Source: an uncultured bacterium
Lineage (GTDB): Bacteria > Bacillota > Clostridia > Lachnospirales > Lachnospiraceae
Reading direction: 5' to 3'
DNA length: 47,510 bases
Assembly (NCBI GenBank): GCA_947243845.1
Contig: CAMXIF010000022.1
Span: 1-47,510 of the forward strand
The translations under genes and the position numbers were made by a program. This document shows, in pieces, positions 24,695 to 32,081 of this stretch. The notes beneath the pieces are model-generated. The model was given only the letters and a program-made list of their open reading frames with translations. It was not told the origin of the DNA and did not search any database. The stretch's first letter is position 1; each line of letters opens with the position of its first letter.

Positions 24695-26263
24695 ATGGCG
24701 ACAGCGATAAATCCGATTATCCCAGGATTTTATCCGGATCCGTCAATTTGTGGAGTGGGCGATGACTATTATCTCGTCAACTCCACATTTTCCTACTTTC
24801 CGGGTATTCCGATCATGCACAGCAAGGATTTGGTCCACTGGGAACAGATTGGCAATGTAATGGACAGACAGTCTCAGATTCCTTTGGCGGGAGGACGGCA
24901 TTCCCAAGGGATTTTTGCGCCTGCGATACGGTATCATGACGGTATCTTTTATGTGATATGTACGAATGAGACAAACGGCGGCAATTTTATTGTAACAGCT
25001 AAAGATCCAGCAGGTCCCTGGTCCGAACCGGCCTATCTGGAAAGTGCGGATGGGATTGATCCCACCATCTTTTTTGACGATGATGGAAAGGTATATTATA
25101 TAGGAACCCATCCGATTACAGAAGGCAGACAGTATGATGGCGAGTGCCATATTTGGATTCAGGAATTGGATCTGGAAACTATGAGGCTTATCGGGAAGTC
25201 AAAAGATGTATGGAGCGGTTCCATGCGCTTTGTCCACTGGCCGGAAGGGCCTCATCTTTATAAAAAGGACGGCTATTATTACATGATGCTTGCGGAGGGA
25301 GGCACAGACAGAAACCATTCTGTGACTATGTGCAGAAGCCGCAGTATCTGGGGGCCATATGAGAATCATTTCTGCAATCCGATCCTTACCCATAGACATT
25401 TGGGCAAAGACTACCCTATTCAGTGCGTGGGACATGGAGATCTGGTGGAAACACCGTCCGGAGAGTGGTACATGGTTATGTTAGGAATGCGTCCCATTGA
25501 CGGCTGTACAACCCTTGGCAGGGAGACCTTTTTAGCCAGGGTTGTCTGGGAAAATGGCTGGCCTGTGGTCAATCCGGGAATTGGCAGACTGACAGAGGAA
25601 GTGGAAGTTGGCCTGAAGGAGTGGAAGCCTGAGAAACCGGCCGTAGAGGATAAGCGCGTATACCATTTCGGAGAAATGAAAGAGTTGGGATATGAGTTTG
25701 TGTATCTCAGGAATCCGAATCAGGAAATGTACCGTCTGTATCCGGGTAAGGGCTTAGCGCTGCAGTATGACATCCATGCCCTGACGGAGGCAGCCTCACC
25801 CACTTATGTGGGAATCCGTCAGCAGCATCATTGTTTCCAGGCGGAGGCTGTCGTGTATACAGACAGTATCTTCCAGCAGCAGGAGACCGGTATTGTGTTA
25901 TTGCAGAGTAATGCATATTATCTGCGGACGGCGCTGACGAGAGAAACTGCGGATGAAATTATTCTGCGAGTGTATCTGTGCCAGGATCTGGAAGAGAAAT
26001 TGTTAGCGCAGACAGCATTGGCAGATACGCAGGACGAGATAAAGATTTCTCTGAAGGTCGATGGACTCATTGCCGGTATTAAAGCAATCTGTGGCACAAC
26101 AGAAATGAATGTGGCACAGGAGATTGACATCCACAGTCTCTCAACGGAGATTGCGGGCGGTTTTGTGGGCTGTACCGTGGGAATGTATGCTGTATCTGAT
26201 AAAGAGACAGAAAATAAAACATTTTATAAAGATTTTTCTTATAAAAGTACTAAATCTTGTTGA
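24695..26263 (+). CDS. GH43 beta-xylosidase / arabinofuranosidase
   Basis: A 522-residue glycosidase, the size of the classical intracellular XynB-type GH43 with a C-terminal beta-sandwich (about 320-520). The propeller begins INPIIPGFYPDPSI with the catalytic base at D15. D122 in DGIDPTIFFDDDG is the pKa modulator, and E184 in HWPEGPHLYKKDG is the acid. There is no signal peptide. It should remove terminal xylose or arabinose from the non-reducing end of imported oligosaccharides. It differs clearly from the GH43 at 13315, so the two probably have different preferences. The ATG follows AAAGGAAG, 12 bases after the cofE-like stop. Confidence 0.92.
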   Translation: MATAINPIIPGFYPDPSICGVGDDYYLVNSTFSYFPGIPIMHSKDLVHWEQIGNVMDRQSQIPLAGGRHSQGIFAPAIRYHDGIFYVICTNETNGGNFIVTAKDPAGPWSEPAYLESADGIDPTIFFDDDGKVYYIGTHPITEGRQYDGECHIWIQELDLETMRLIGKSKDVWSGSMRFVHWPEGPHLYKKDGYYYMMLAEGGTDRNHSVTMCRSRSIWGPYENHFCNPILTHRHLGKDYPIQCVGHGDLVETPSGEWYMVMLGMRPIDGCTTLGRETFLARVVWENGWPVVNPGIGRLTEEVEVGLKEWKPEKPAVEDKRVYHFGEMKELGYEFVYLRNPNQEMYRLYPGKGLALQYDIHALTEAASPTYVGIRQQHHCFQAEAVVYTDSIFQQQETGIVLLQSNAYYLRTALTRETADEIILRVYLCQDLEEKLLAQTALADTQDEIKISLKVDGLIAGIKAICGTTEMNVAQEIDIHSLSTEIAGGFVGCTVGMYAVSDKETENKTFYKDFSYKSTKSC

Positions 26264-26266
26264 GGA

Positions 26267-26376
26267 GTAGCACTTCGGTAGCACTTCTTGTAGTATACTA
26301 CCCCTGTAAAAGGGGATAAAATAGAACCGAAGGCATACATTGTGAAGCCTAACAGGGCTGACAAGTATGCCTTCGG
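26267..26376 (+). promoter_or_regulatory. Densely structured intergenic region before the 99-aa gene
   Basis: In order: a 10-base tandem repeat GTAGCACTTC (26267-26276 and 26278-26287), a perfect 12-base palindrome GTAGTATACTAC (26290-26301), a CCCC/GGGG stem (26301-26304 with 26312-26315), and a long hairpin with arms CCGAAGGCATAC (26327-26338) and GTATGCCTTCGG (26365-26376) that encloses an AGCC/GGCT stem. No T-run follows the last hairpin, so it may be a leader RNA rather than a terminator. It fits no riboswitch known to me. Confidence 0.55.
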
Positions 26377-26409
26377 CCGTTTAACAGATGTTATTATGGA
26401 GGAAAAAGG

Positions 26410-26709
26410 ATGAATTATAATATCAATTTGAATATTCATTATACTATGCCAGATACTTTATGGAAAAAAGTCAGCCAGGTATATGCTTCTATGCCGTATT
26501 GGACAGGAGATGAGAAGGGACCATGTTGGAGAGCGGAAAATATTAATCTGGCAGCTTCTGTGGAACCAGGCGGGTTACAGATTTATGGAGAAATGCCGGA
26601 AACAATATGGGAAGGCTGGTATTCTGAATTGAAGGAAAAACTAACAGCGGCCTTGGGATACGAAATCGGGGAACCCGAAGACGGATATGATTTTCAATAC
26701 TTTGATTAA
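26410..26709 (+). CDS. Unknown small acidic protein (99 aa)
   Basis: I do not recognise this protein. It is soluble, 99 residues, acidic, and rich in Trp and Tyr (IHYTMPDTLWKKVSQVY, ETIWEGWYSELKEKL), with no membrane segment or signal. A helix-strand-helix alternation with a central SVEPGGLQIYGEM strand is plausible. Its size and Trp-rich surface resemble orphan immunity proteins of polymorphic toxin systems, but no toxin gene is adjacent, so this is only a guess. A good ribosome site (GGAGGAAAAAGG) precedes the ATG. It is isolated between the xylan operon and a converging tRNA, behind an unusually structured leader. Confidence 0.65.
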   Translation: MNYNINLNIHYTMPDTLWKKVSQVYASMPYWTGDEKGPCWRAENINLAASVEPGGLQIYGEMPETIWEGWYSELKEKLTAALGYEIGEPEDGYDFQYFD

Positions 26710-26718
26710 GACAAAAAG

Positions 26719-26756
26719 AAAACACCAGATTTCAGGAAACCTGATGTTTTCGTCCT
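26719..26756 (+). terminator. Hairpin terminator after the 99-aa gene
   Basis: GAAAACA pairs with TGTTTTC, and TCAGG-AAA-CCTGA forms the tip, with a seven-base bulge on the 5' side. A short T-rich end (TCCTTTTA) follows. It lies between the 99-aa gene and the converging tRNA-Pro. Confidence 0.6.
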
Positions 26757-26761
26757 TTTAG

Positions 26762-26835
26762 TCGAAGCGACAGGATTTGAACCTGCGACCTCTGCGTCCC
26801 GAACGCAGCGCTCTACCAAACTGAGCCACGCTTCG
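26762..26835 (-). tRNA. tRNA-Pro, anticodon CGG
   Basis: A 74-base cloverleaf on the minus strand. The acceptor stem pairs CGAAGCG with CGCTTCG, with discriminator A. The anticodon stem CTGCG/CGCAG encloses TTCGGGA, giving anticodon CGG (reads CCG). The T-arm has GGTTCAAATCC. The 3' CCA is not encoded. No duplicated tRNA end or integrase was seen, so there is no sign of an integrated element. Confidence 0.95.
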
Positions 26836-26991
26836 ATTTATGAACAATTAAGATAATACAACATTCTTAAGGGAGTTGTCAATGTTTCTGGTCGAATTAT
26901 TTTATAATATGCTAAACTGTGTATAGCACCATCACGGTTCAAAGAAAGGATATCTTTAGATGACCTGACCTGTTTTGTGAAAGGAGTCAAC

Positions 26992-27591
26992 ATGGAGTTA
27001 AACAGACAAACCGCTGAAGCGGCGCTGCAAGAAGCATCAGAATCGAATCCAGGAGCGTGGGTTGACCACTCCCGGTATGTAGCCATGGCCTGTGAAAATA
27101 TTGCACGGCACTGCGGGCATTTATCTGCCGAACAGGCATATTTACATGGACTGCTGCATGATATCGGACGTTACGCTGGGGTAAGTTCGGAGAGACATCT
27201 CATAGACGGTTATCGTTACTGTATGGAGCGAGGATGGGAAAAGACGGCGCAGATTTGTATCTCCCATGCTTTTATGATACAGGATATAAGCACTTCTATC
27301 GGCGAGTTTGATGTAAGTGAGAATGATTATCTGTTTATGAAAGAGTTTGTTGCAAATGCTGTTTATGACGACTATGATCGTTTGGTACAGTTGTGTGACT
27401 CTTTGGCGCTGCCGTCAGGCTTTTGCTTGTTGGAAAAGAGATTTGTGGATGTGACGATACGGTATGGTGTTCATCCATCCACAATAGACAGGTGGAAAAA
27501 GATTTTTGAGATTAAGGAAGCGTTTGAAAAGCAGACGGGTTGTTCCATTTATACGCTGCTTCCGGGTGTTGCGGAAAACAGTCTGCGTTAG
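26992..27591 (+). CDS. HD-domain phosphohydrolase
   Basis: A 199-residue single HD domain. The metal ligands are visible as H in VDHSRYVA, HD in LLHDIGRYAG, and the final Asp in LVQLCDSLALP. Proteins of this size act on nucleotides or phosphate esters, and the substrate is unknown. A GTG at 26977 is in frame, but AAAGGAG lies between it and ATG 26992, which is chosen. A TATAAT at 26903-26908 is the best promoter candidate, though its -35 (TTGTCA, 26876-26881) is 21 bases away. The HAD phosphatase gene follows by 17 bases and is probably cotranscribed. Confidence 0.82.
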   Translation: MELNRQTAEAALQEASESNPGAWVDHSRYVAMACENIARHCGHLSAEQAYLHGLLHDIGRYAGVSSERHLIDGYRYCMERGWEKTAQICISHAFMIQDISTSIGEFDVSENDYLFMKEFVANAVYDDYDRLVQLCDSLALPSGFCLLEKRFVDVTIRYGVHPSTIDRWKKIFEIKEAFEKQTGCSIYTLLPGVAENSLR

Positions 27592-27608
27592 GGGAGAAGG
27601 GAGATTTT

Positions 27609-28397
27609 ATGATGAATATGGATAATATAAAGATTATCTTTTTTGATATTGATGGGACGTTGATTGATATCCACAGCAGACAGATTACTGAGAAAATGCT
27701 GGAAACTTTGAACCGTTTAAAAGAAAAGGGTATCATCCTTTGTCTTTCAACAGGAAGAGGCCCGTTAACCCTGCCTAGCTTTGAGGGCTGGGAACCAGAT
27801 GCGTTTCTTACTTTTAATGGCTCCTACTGTTATAATAGGCAGCAGGTTATTTACCGAAACCCTATTTCCACAGAAGATGTGAAGAAGATTATCCAAAATG
27901 CTGCGTCTATCAGCAGGCCGGTGTCCATTGCTGCAACGGATCGAATCGTGGCTAACGGAACGGATGAGGATTTAACGGACTATTTTGCCATTGCCAGATT
28001 GAAAGTTGATATTTCTGAAGATTTTGAAGATGTGGTCGAGCATAAGGAGATATTTCAGATCATGTCTGGGGGACGTGAAAGTGAGTACCCGGCATTATTA
28101 CAAGGGGTCAGTCGTGCCAAGGTTGCGGCCTGGTGGGACAGGGCGTTAGATATCGTTCCTGCGGACAGTGGTAAGGGAGCAGGGGTTAATAAGGTACTCG
28201 AATTTTATCATCTGGATCAATCGGAAGCGCTTGCGTTTGGAGACGGCAACAATGATATTGAGATGTTCCAGGCCGTGGGAACTGGTGTTGCCATGGAGAA
28301 TGCATCGGACTCTTTGAAAGCAGTGGCGCAGGATGTATGCGGTCATGTGGCAAAGGACGGCATCTATCACTACTGTATGCTTCATGGACTCATATAA
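27609..28397 (+). CDS. Cof-type HAD-IIB phosphatase
   Basis: A 262-residue HAD phosphatase with the Cof-type cap. Motif I FFDIDGT provides nucleophile D13 and D15. Motif II is CLSTGR, and motif IV is FGDGNNDIEMF near residue 217. Such enzymes dephosphorylate sugar phosphates, nucleotides or cofactors with broad specificity. The ATG at 27609 or 27612 is the start; GAGAAGGGAG is suitably spaced for either. The frame is open further upstream, but that part overlaps the HD gene. A hairpin containing repeat copy B follows. Confidence 0.88.
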   Translation: MMNMDNIKIIFFDIDGTLIDIHSRQITEKMLETLNRLKEKGIILCLSTGRGPLTLPSFEGWEPDAFLTFNGSYCYNRQQVIYRNPISTEDVKKIIQNAASISRPVSIAATDRIVANGTDEDLTDYFAIARLKVDISEDFEDVVEHKEIFQIMSGGRESEYPALLQGVSRAKVAAWWDRALDIVPADSGKGAGVNKVLEFYHLDQSEALAFGDGNNDIEMFQAVGTGVAMENASDSLKAVAQDVCGHVAKDGIYHYCMLHGLI

Positions 28398-28401
28398 AAA
28401 T

Positions 28402-28457
28402 GAAATTTGCCCGATTACGAGATCTGCTTCGCGGATCCGGATAGGCGGAGAAATTTC
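28402..28457. repeat. Hairpin with intergenic repeat copy B (28412-28449)
   Basis: GAAATTT (28402-28408) pairs with AAATTTC (28451-28457). Inside lies a 38-base segment beginning CGATTACGAGATCTGC, related to the one at 18267-18303. GATC arms fold around GCTTCGC in the middle. It may end the HD-HAD transcript, though there is no clear T-run. Confidence 0.5.
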
Positions 28458-28466
28458 CTGTGTCAT

Positions 28467-28490
28467 AAAACGGGGGCCAATTAAGCCCCC
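28467..28490 (-). terminator. Terminator overlapping the stop of the HPr-like gene
   Basis: GGGGGC/GCCCCC arms (28472-28477 and 28485-28490) with a T-run on the minus strand (28467-28470). The TAA stop of the minus-strand gene lies within the hairpin loop. Confidence 0.75.
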
Positions 28491-28723
28491 GCACCTATCA
28501 TATAGCTCATAAAATCATAACTGTCCTGCTGGTCTGTCAGGAAAAGTTCTAACCAGAATTCTTTAGGATTGATCATATAAAGCATCTGCAGGGCTTCTTC
28601 ATTCTGCTTCAGGTCGCAGAGCATCTGGTTGGGGAGTTCCAGAAAGATACTTCCGCGGCTGTTCTTGACCATGCTGATAAATTTGTCGATGTTTTCCATT
28701 TTTCTAATATTGATTCTGTACAT
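28481..28723 (-). CDS. Degenerate HPr-like small protein (80 aa)
   Basis: An 80-residue protein that lines up without gaps with the middle of HPr: its FISMVKNSRGSIFLELPNQ matches the HPr stretch FVQLANKFESDIYLEYNGK in length and pattern. The phosphorylated His-15 of HPr would fall on lysine, and the Ser-46 region is Gln/Asn/Glu-rich, so it cannot be a normal phosphocarrier. It could be a regulatory HPr paralogue, in the sense that Crh lacks the histidine. This is inference from fold pattern. The ATG at 28723 follows AAAGGAGAG; the TTG at 28741 precedes that site and is rejected. It is divergent from the AraC gene. Confidence 0.6.
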   Translation of the reverse strand: MYRINIRKMENIDKFISMVKNSRGSIFLELPNQMLCDLKQNEEALQMLYMINPKEFWLELFLTDQQDSYDFMSYMIGAGA

Positions 28724-28823
28724 AGAGTTCTCTCCTTTCAAATCTGATGGATGCCAGCCAATATGGCATAATATTTGGTTTCATGAAGGAAGCTATATTT
28801 CCGCTTTCCTTTTGTTTAATCTT

Positions 28824-28841
28824 GTGATATGATTATATCAC
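28824..28841 (-). promoter_or_regulatory. Extended -10 promoter of the HPr-like gene inside a dyad
   Basis: On the minus strand TGA-TATAAT (28832-28840) forms an extended -10. It is embedded in GTGATAT-GATT-ATATCAC (28824-28841), a perfect 7+7 dyad, so a protein bound there would block the promoter. Confidence 0.5.
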
Positions 28842-28882
28842 CATAATAAACAAAAATAATAGAATCATATAGCCAAATAATA

Positions 28883-28896
28883 TGATAATATTATCA
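28883..28896. promoter_or_regulatory. 14-bp perfect palindrome upstream of the AraC gene
   Basis: TGATAATATTATCA is a perfect palindrome 49 bases before the AraC-family start. Its half-site TGATAA/T resembles that of the dyad at 28824-28841, so one regulator may bind both in this divergent interval. Confidence 0.45.
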
Positions 28897-28944
28897 AAAA
28901 TGACATTTTAATAATAGATTTAAATGGAGAGGAGGATGTCAACT

Positions 28945-29853
28945 ATGATATCGCCATGTAGTGTACAGACGAATTTGCAGGGCGAGGAACTGCGGGAACA
29001 TGGAACACATCTTTTTCCGGTAGCATGTTATCTGGATGTTCTGCCGGGAGATGAGATTCCGTGGCATTGGCATAATGAACTGGAGTTTGGGCTGGTGGTA
29101 AGCGGTATAGTTACAGTGGATGTCGGTTGTGTGAAGTATCAGATTAAGGCCGGGGAAGCCTTTTTTATTAACAGCAACATTTTACATGCTGCTTTGCTTG
29201 GCAATGGAGACATGTGTGAGATTCATTCTGTGGTCTGTCATCCGCGGGCTGTCAGCGGCAGTATGGATAATATAATCTGGCAGAAATATTTAAAACCGTT
29301 AATGGAAAATCAGGCATGTCAGGGGTTTCATTTTACGCCTGATACAGTGTGGCAGAAAGAGATTATAGACAGTATCGCTTCCCTATGGCAGTCTGCAGAG
29401 CAAGAGGAATATGGATTTGAACTGCATATTCGCAATGAACTGTCTGCTATCATAGGCCTGCTTTCGGAACATCAGCCGGCCACGAGCCGTAAGTCTTTTG
29501 GAAAGGCGCAGCGGGACAATGCCAGAATTAAGGAAATGCTGACCTATATTCAGGCAAATTATGATAAAGAACTGACAATAGAGGATATCGCGGCAGTTTG
29601 CGCTGTCAGTACCAGTGAGTGCATGCGGTGTTTTCGTGCAACGATCAGTACCTCACCGATTGCATACCTGAAATCTTATCGGCTGCAGCAGGCGGCAGTC
29701 AAATTACAGTCTACAAATGATAAGATTTCTGCGATTGCGGAGAGCTGCGGATTTCAGGAGATGAGTTATTTTGCCAAATCGTTTCGGGAAGTGTATGGGT
29801 GTACGCCGTCTGCGTATCGAAAGACAGATTCGGAAGTTAATCTCTTTTATTAG
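28945..29853 (+). CDS. AraC-family regulator with cupin sensor domain
   Basis: A 302-residue one-component regulator. The N-terminal cupin (about 20-100) has the HWHNELEFG segment that commonly binds sugars. The C-terminal 100 residues carry two helix-turn-helix motifs: LTIEDIAAVCAVSTSECMR and ISAIAESCGFQEMSYFAKSF, ending in the usual YGCTPSAYRK. Three in-frame ATGs exist: 28924 and 28936 collide with the ribosome site GGAGAGGAGG (28926-28935), so 28945 is chosen. It lies directly before GH127 and GH3 and is the likely activator of the arabinose-side branch, which is inference. Confidence 0.9.
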   Translation: MISPCSVQTNLQGEELREHGTHLFPVACYLDVLPGDEIPWHWHNELEFGLVVSGIVTVDVGCVKYQIKAGEAFFINSNILHAALLGNGDMCEIHSVVCHPRAVSGSMDNIIWQKYLKPLMENQACQGFHFTPDTVWQKEIIDSIASLWQSAEQEEYGFELHIRNELSAIIGLLSEHQPATSRKSFGKAQRDNARIKEMLTYIQANYDKELTIEDIAAVCAVSTSECMRCFRATISTSPIAYLKSYRLQQAAVKLQSTNDKISAIAESCGFQEMSYFAKSFREVYGCTPSAYRKTDSEVNLFY

Positions 29854-29946
29854 CTGAAGTTTACGAATAAAATCTATATGATAAAAAGGTCATAAAAATA
29901 GAAGGCCGGATGAAAATGAATAATAAAGTAAATTTGGAGGGTGAAA

Positions 29947-31878
29947 ATGGGTGATTTGAAATTGATCAAAAATTTTAAGGTAACAGATGGGTTTTTCGGG
30001 CGATATGAAAAGCTGGTCAAGGATGTGGTGCTGCCCTATCAGGAGCGGGCGCTAAACGATCAGATCGAGGGCGCGGAGAAGAGTCATTGTATCGAAAATT
30101 TTCGTATGGCGGCACAGAAACTGAAAACCGGCGAATGTGACGGTGCGTTTTACGGTATGGTATTTCAGGACAGCGATGTGGCGAAATGGCTGGAAGGAGC
30201 GGCATATTCGCTGGCACAGTATCCGGATGCGGACTTGGAGGCAAGGTGTGATGAGATTATCAGTCTGATCGGTGAGGCACAGCAGGAAGATGGCTATCTG
30301 AATACATATTTTACGGTGAAAGAGCCAGACAAACGTTGGACGAATTTACAGGAGGCACATGAATTGTATTGTGCAGGGCATATGATCGAAGCGGCGGTTG
30401 CTTATGCAGAGTGTACGGGAAAGACCAGATTGTTGGAGATTATGTGCGGTATGTCCGATCACATTTATAAGCACTTTGTGGAAGAGGGGGCGGAAGGGTA
30501 TCCGGGGCATCCGGAGATTGAGCTGGCGCTTATGAGGCTGTATCACAGTACCGGAGTGGAACGGTATAAGGAATTGGCGCTGCATTTTATCAATGTTCGC
30601 GGAGTTAACAGCGATTATTACAATGAAGAGCAGGCCAAAAGGGGTTGGACCGTGTGGGGTGCGAATCCGGTGGACAAGGAGTATACGCAGTGCAATGTAC
30701 CAGTACGGGAGCAAAAGAAAGCGGTAGGCCATGCGGTCAGGGCGGTGTATCTCTACACAGGTATGGCAGACGCGGCTGTGGAGACAGGGGATAAGGAACT
30801 TGCTAATGCCTGTGAGACGCTCTGGAATAATATTACCCAACATAGAATGTATGTAACGGGTGCGATTGGTTCCGCCTATGAGGGCGAAGCTTTTACAAAA
30901 GATGACCATCTGCCCAATGATACGGCATATGCGGAAACCTGTGCGGCGATTGGATTGATTTTCTTTTCCAATAAGATGCTTTATCTGGCACGCCATGGCA
31001 AATATGCGGATGTGATGGAGCGTGCCCTGTATAACTGTGTACTGGCGGGTATGCAGTTAGACGGCACGAAATTTTTCTATGTAAATCCGCTGGAGGTATT
31101 GCCGGGGATTTCCGGTGAAGCGAAGACACACAAACATACTCTGCCGGTTCGCCCGAAGTGGTTTACCTGTGCCTGCTGCCCGCCCAATGTGGCAAGACTT
31201 TTGGCGTCTGTGGCAGAGTATGCGTGGCATATGGTGGAGGGGACACTGTTTTCGAACCTGTTCATTGCGGGCACTCTGGATGTAACGGATTCTCTGGGCG
31301 GCAAGGTTTCTCTGCGGACATCCTATCCTTATGATAATAAGATGGAATATCATTTTGAACCCCGGAGGGAAAAGATGTCGATGACGCTGGCAGTCCGTAT
31401 GCCGGCCTGGAGCAGAGAGACGAAGATTGCCATCAATGGCAAAGCGTCCGACTGTGAGATTCGGGACGGCTATGCATATCTGCAGGGGGATTTCGGGGCA
31501 GATGACGTGGTGACGGTAGAGTTTGATATGGCAGTCCGCAGAGTCTACACCAGCAGCAGGGTATCGGCCAATACCGGTCGGGCAGCGGTGCAGAGAGGCC
31601 CGCTTATCTATTGTGCGGAGGGTGTGGACAATGAGAATGATATTCTCTCCCTCAGTTTGAAAAAGGATGGCAGAGTGACAGTCAGCGAATATCTGCCGGA
31701 GAAACTGTGCGGGATTCAGGAATTGTATGCGGAAGGATACCGGGAGACAGTCAGCGAGGAGCTATACAATTATGAGACACCGGAAGCAGAACCCTGTCGG
31801 ATTACCCTGGTTCCTTATTATACCTGGGCCAATCGGGGCTTAAATCAGATGCGGGTGTGGATGCCGGAGAGGGATTGA
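29947..31878 (+). CDS. GH127 beta-L-arabinofuranosidase
   Basis: A 643-residue (alpha/alpha)6-barrel enzyme of GH127 (formerly DUF1680), which releases beta-L-arabinofuranose with a cysteine nucleophile held by zinc. The predicted zinc ligands and nucleophile are visible as E330 and C332 in YAETCAAIG, and C410 and C411 in WFTCACCPPNVAR. Two beta-sandwich domains follow to the C-terminus. There is no signal peptide. A GTG at 29941 overlaps GGAGG, so ATG 29947 is chosen. It is 93 bases after the AraC gene. Substrates could be beta-arabinofuranosyl groups on plant glycoproteins or pectic/arabinoxylan side chains. Confidence 0.93.
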   Translation: MGDLKLIKNFKVTDGFFGRYEKLVKDVVLPYQERALNDQIEGAEKSHCIENFRMAAQKLKTGECDGAFYGMVFQDSDVAKWLEGAAYSLAQYPDADLEARCDEIISLIGEAQQEDGYLNTYFTVKEPDKRWTNLQEAHELYCAGHMIEAAVAYAECTGKTRLLEIMCGMSDHIYKHFVEEGAEGYPGHPEIELALMRLYHSTGVERYKELALHFINVRGVNSDYYNEEQAKRGWTVWGANPVDKEYTQCNVPVREQKKAVGHAVRAVYLYTGMADAAVETGDKELANACETLWNNITQHRMYVTGAIGSAYEGEAFTKDDHLPNDTAYAETCAAIGLIFFSNKMLYLARHGKYADVMERALYNCVLAGMQLDGTKFFYVNPLEVLPGISGEAKTHKHTLPVRPKWFTCACCPPNVARLLASVAEYAWHMVEGTLFSNLFIAGTLDVTDSLGGKVSLRTSYPYDNKMEYHFEPRREKMSMTLAVRMPAWSRETKIAINGKASDCEIRDGYAYLQGDFGADDVVTVEFDMAVRRVYTSSRVSANTGRAAVQRGPLIYCAEGVDNENDILSLSLKKDGRVTVSEYLPEKLCGIQELYAEGYRETVSEELYNYETPEAEPCRITLVPYYTWANRGLNQMRVWMPERD

Positions 31879-31956
31879 TGAAGTAAATAAAGATTTTGGC
31901 TGATATGATTGGTATGAGAATCAGCGGGGATTGGATACCGGCAATAAAATATAAAA

Positions 31957-31991
31957 AGATAATTGTATCTGTAGGCATTACCCGTTATACT
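31957..31991 (+). promoter_or_regulatory. GH3 promoter with a dyad over the -35
   Basis: TTGTAT (31963-31968), 17 bases, TATACT (31986-31991). The -35 lies in AGATA-ATTG-TATCT (31957-31970), a perfect 5+5 dyad and possible operator. Confidence 0.5.
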
Positions 31992-32013
31992 TAACTTAAT
32001 ATGGAGATTTATG

Positions 32014-32052
32014 CGAACAGGCGGCGTGTCCATAGGATATACCGCCTGTTTG
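32014..32052 (+). promoter_or_regulatory. Long hairpin in the GH3 leader
   Basis: CGAACAGGCGG (32014-32024) pairs with CCGCCTGTTTG (32042-32052), and the interior GTGTCC/GGATAT pairs with G-U wobbles around ATA, giving one long stem in RNA. It lies between the promoter and the GH3 ribosome site, with no T-run after it, so it may be a stabiliser or attenuator rather than a terminator. Confidence 0.45.
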
Positions 32053-32081
32053 GACAAAGCACGGAAAGGGAGAGGATTATT

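Noticed and set aside
26762..26835. Integration site for a mobile island at tRNA-Pro
   Set aside because: No integrase gene and no repeated tRNA end were seen; the neighbours are ordinary metabolic genes.
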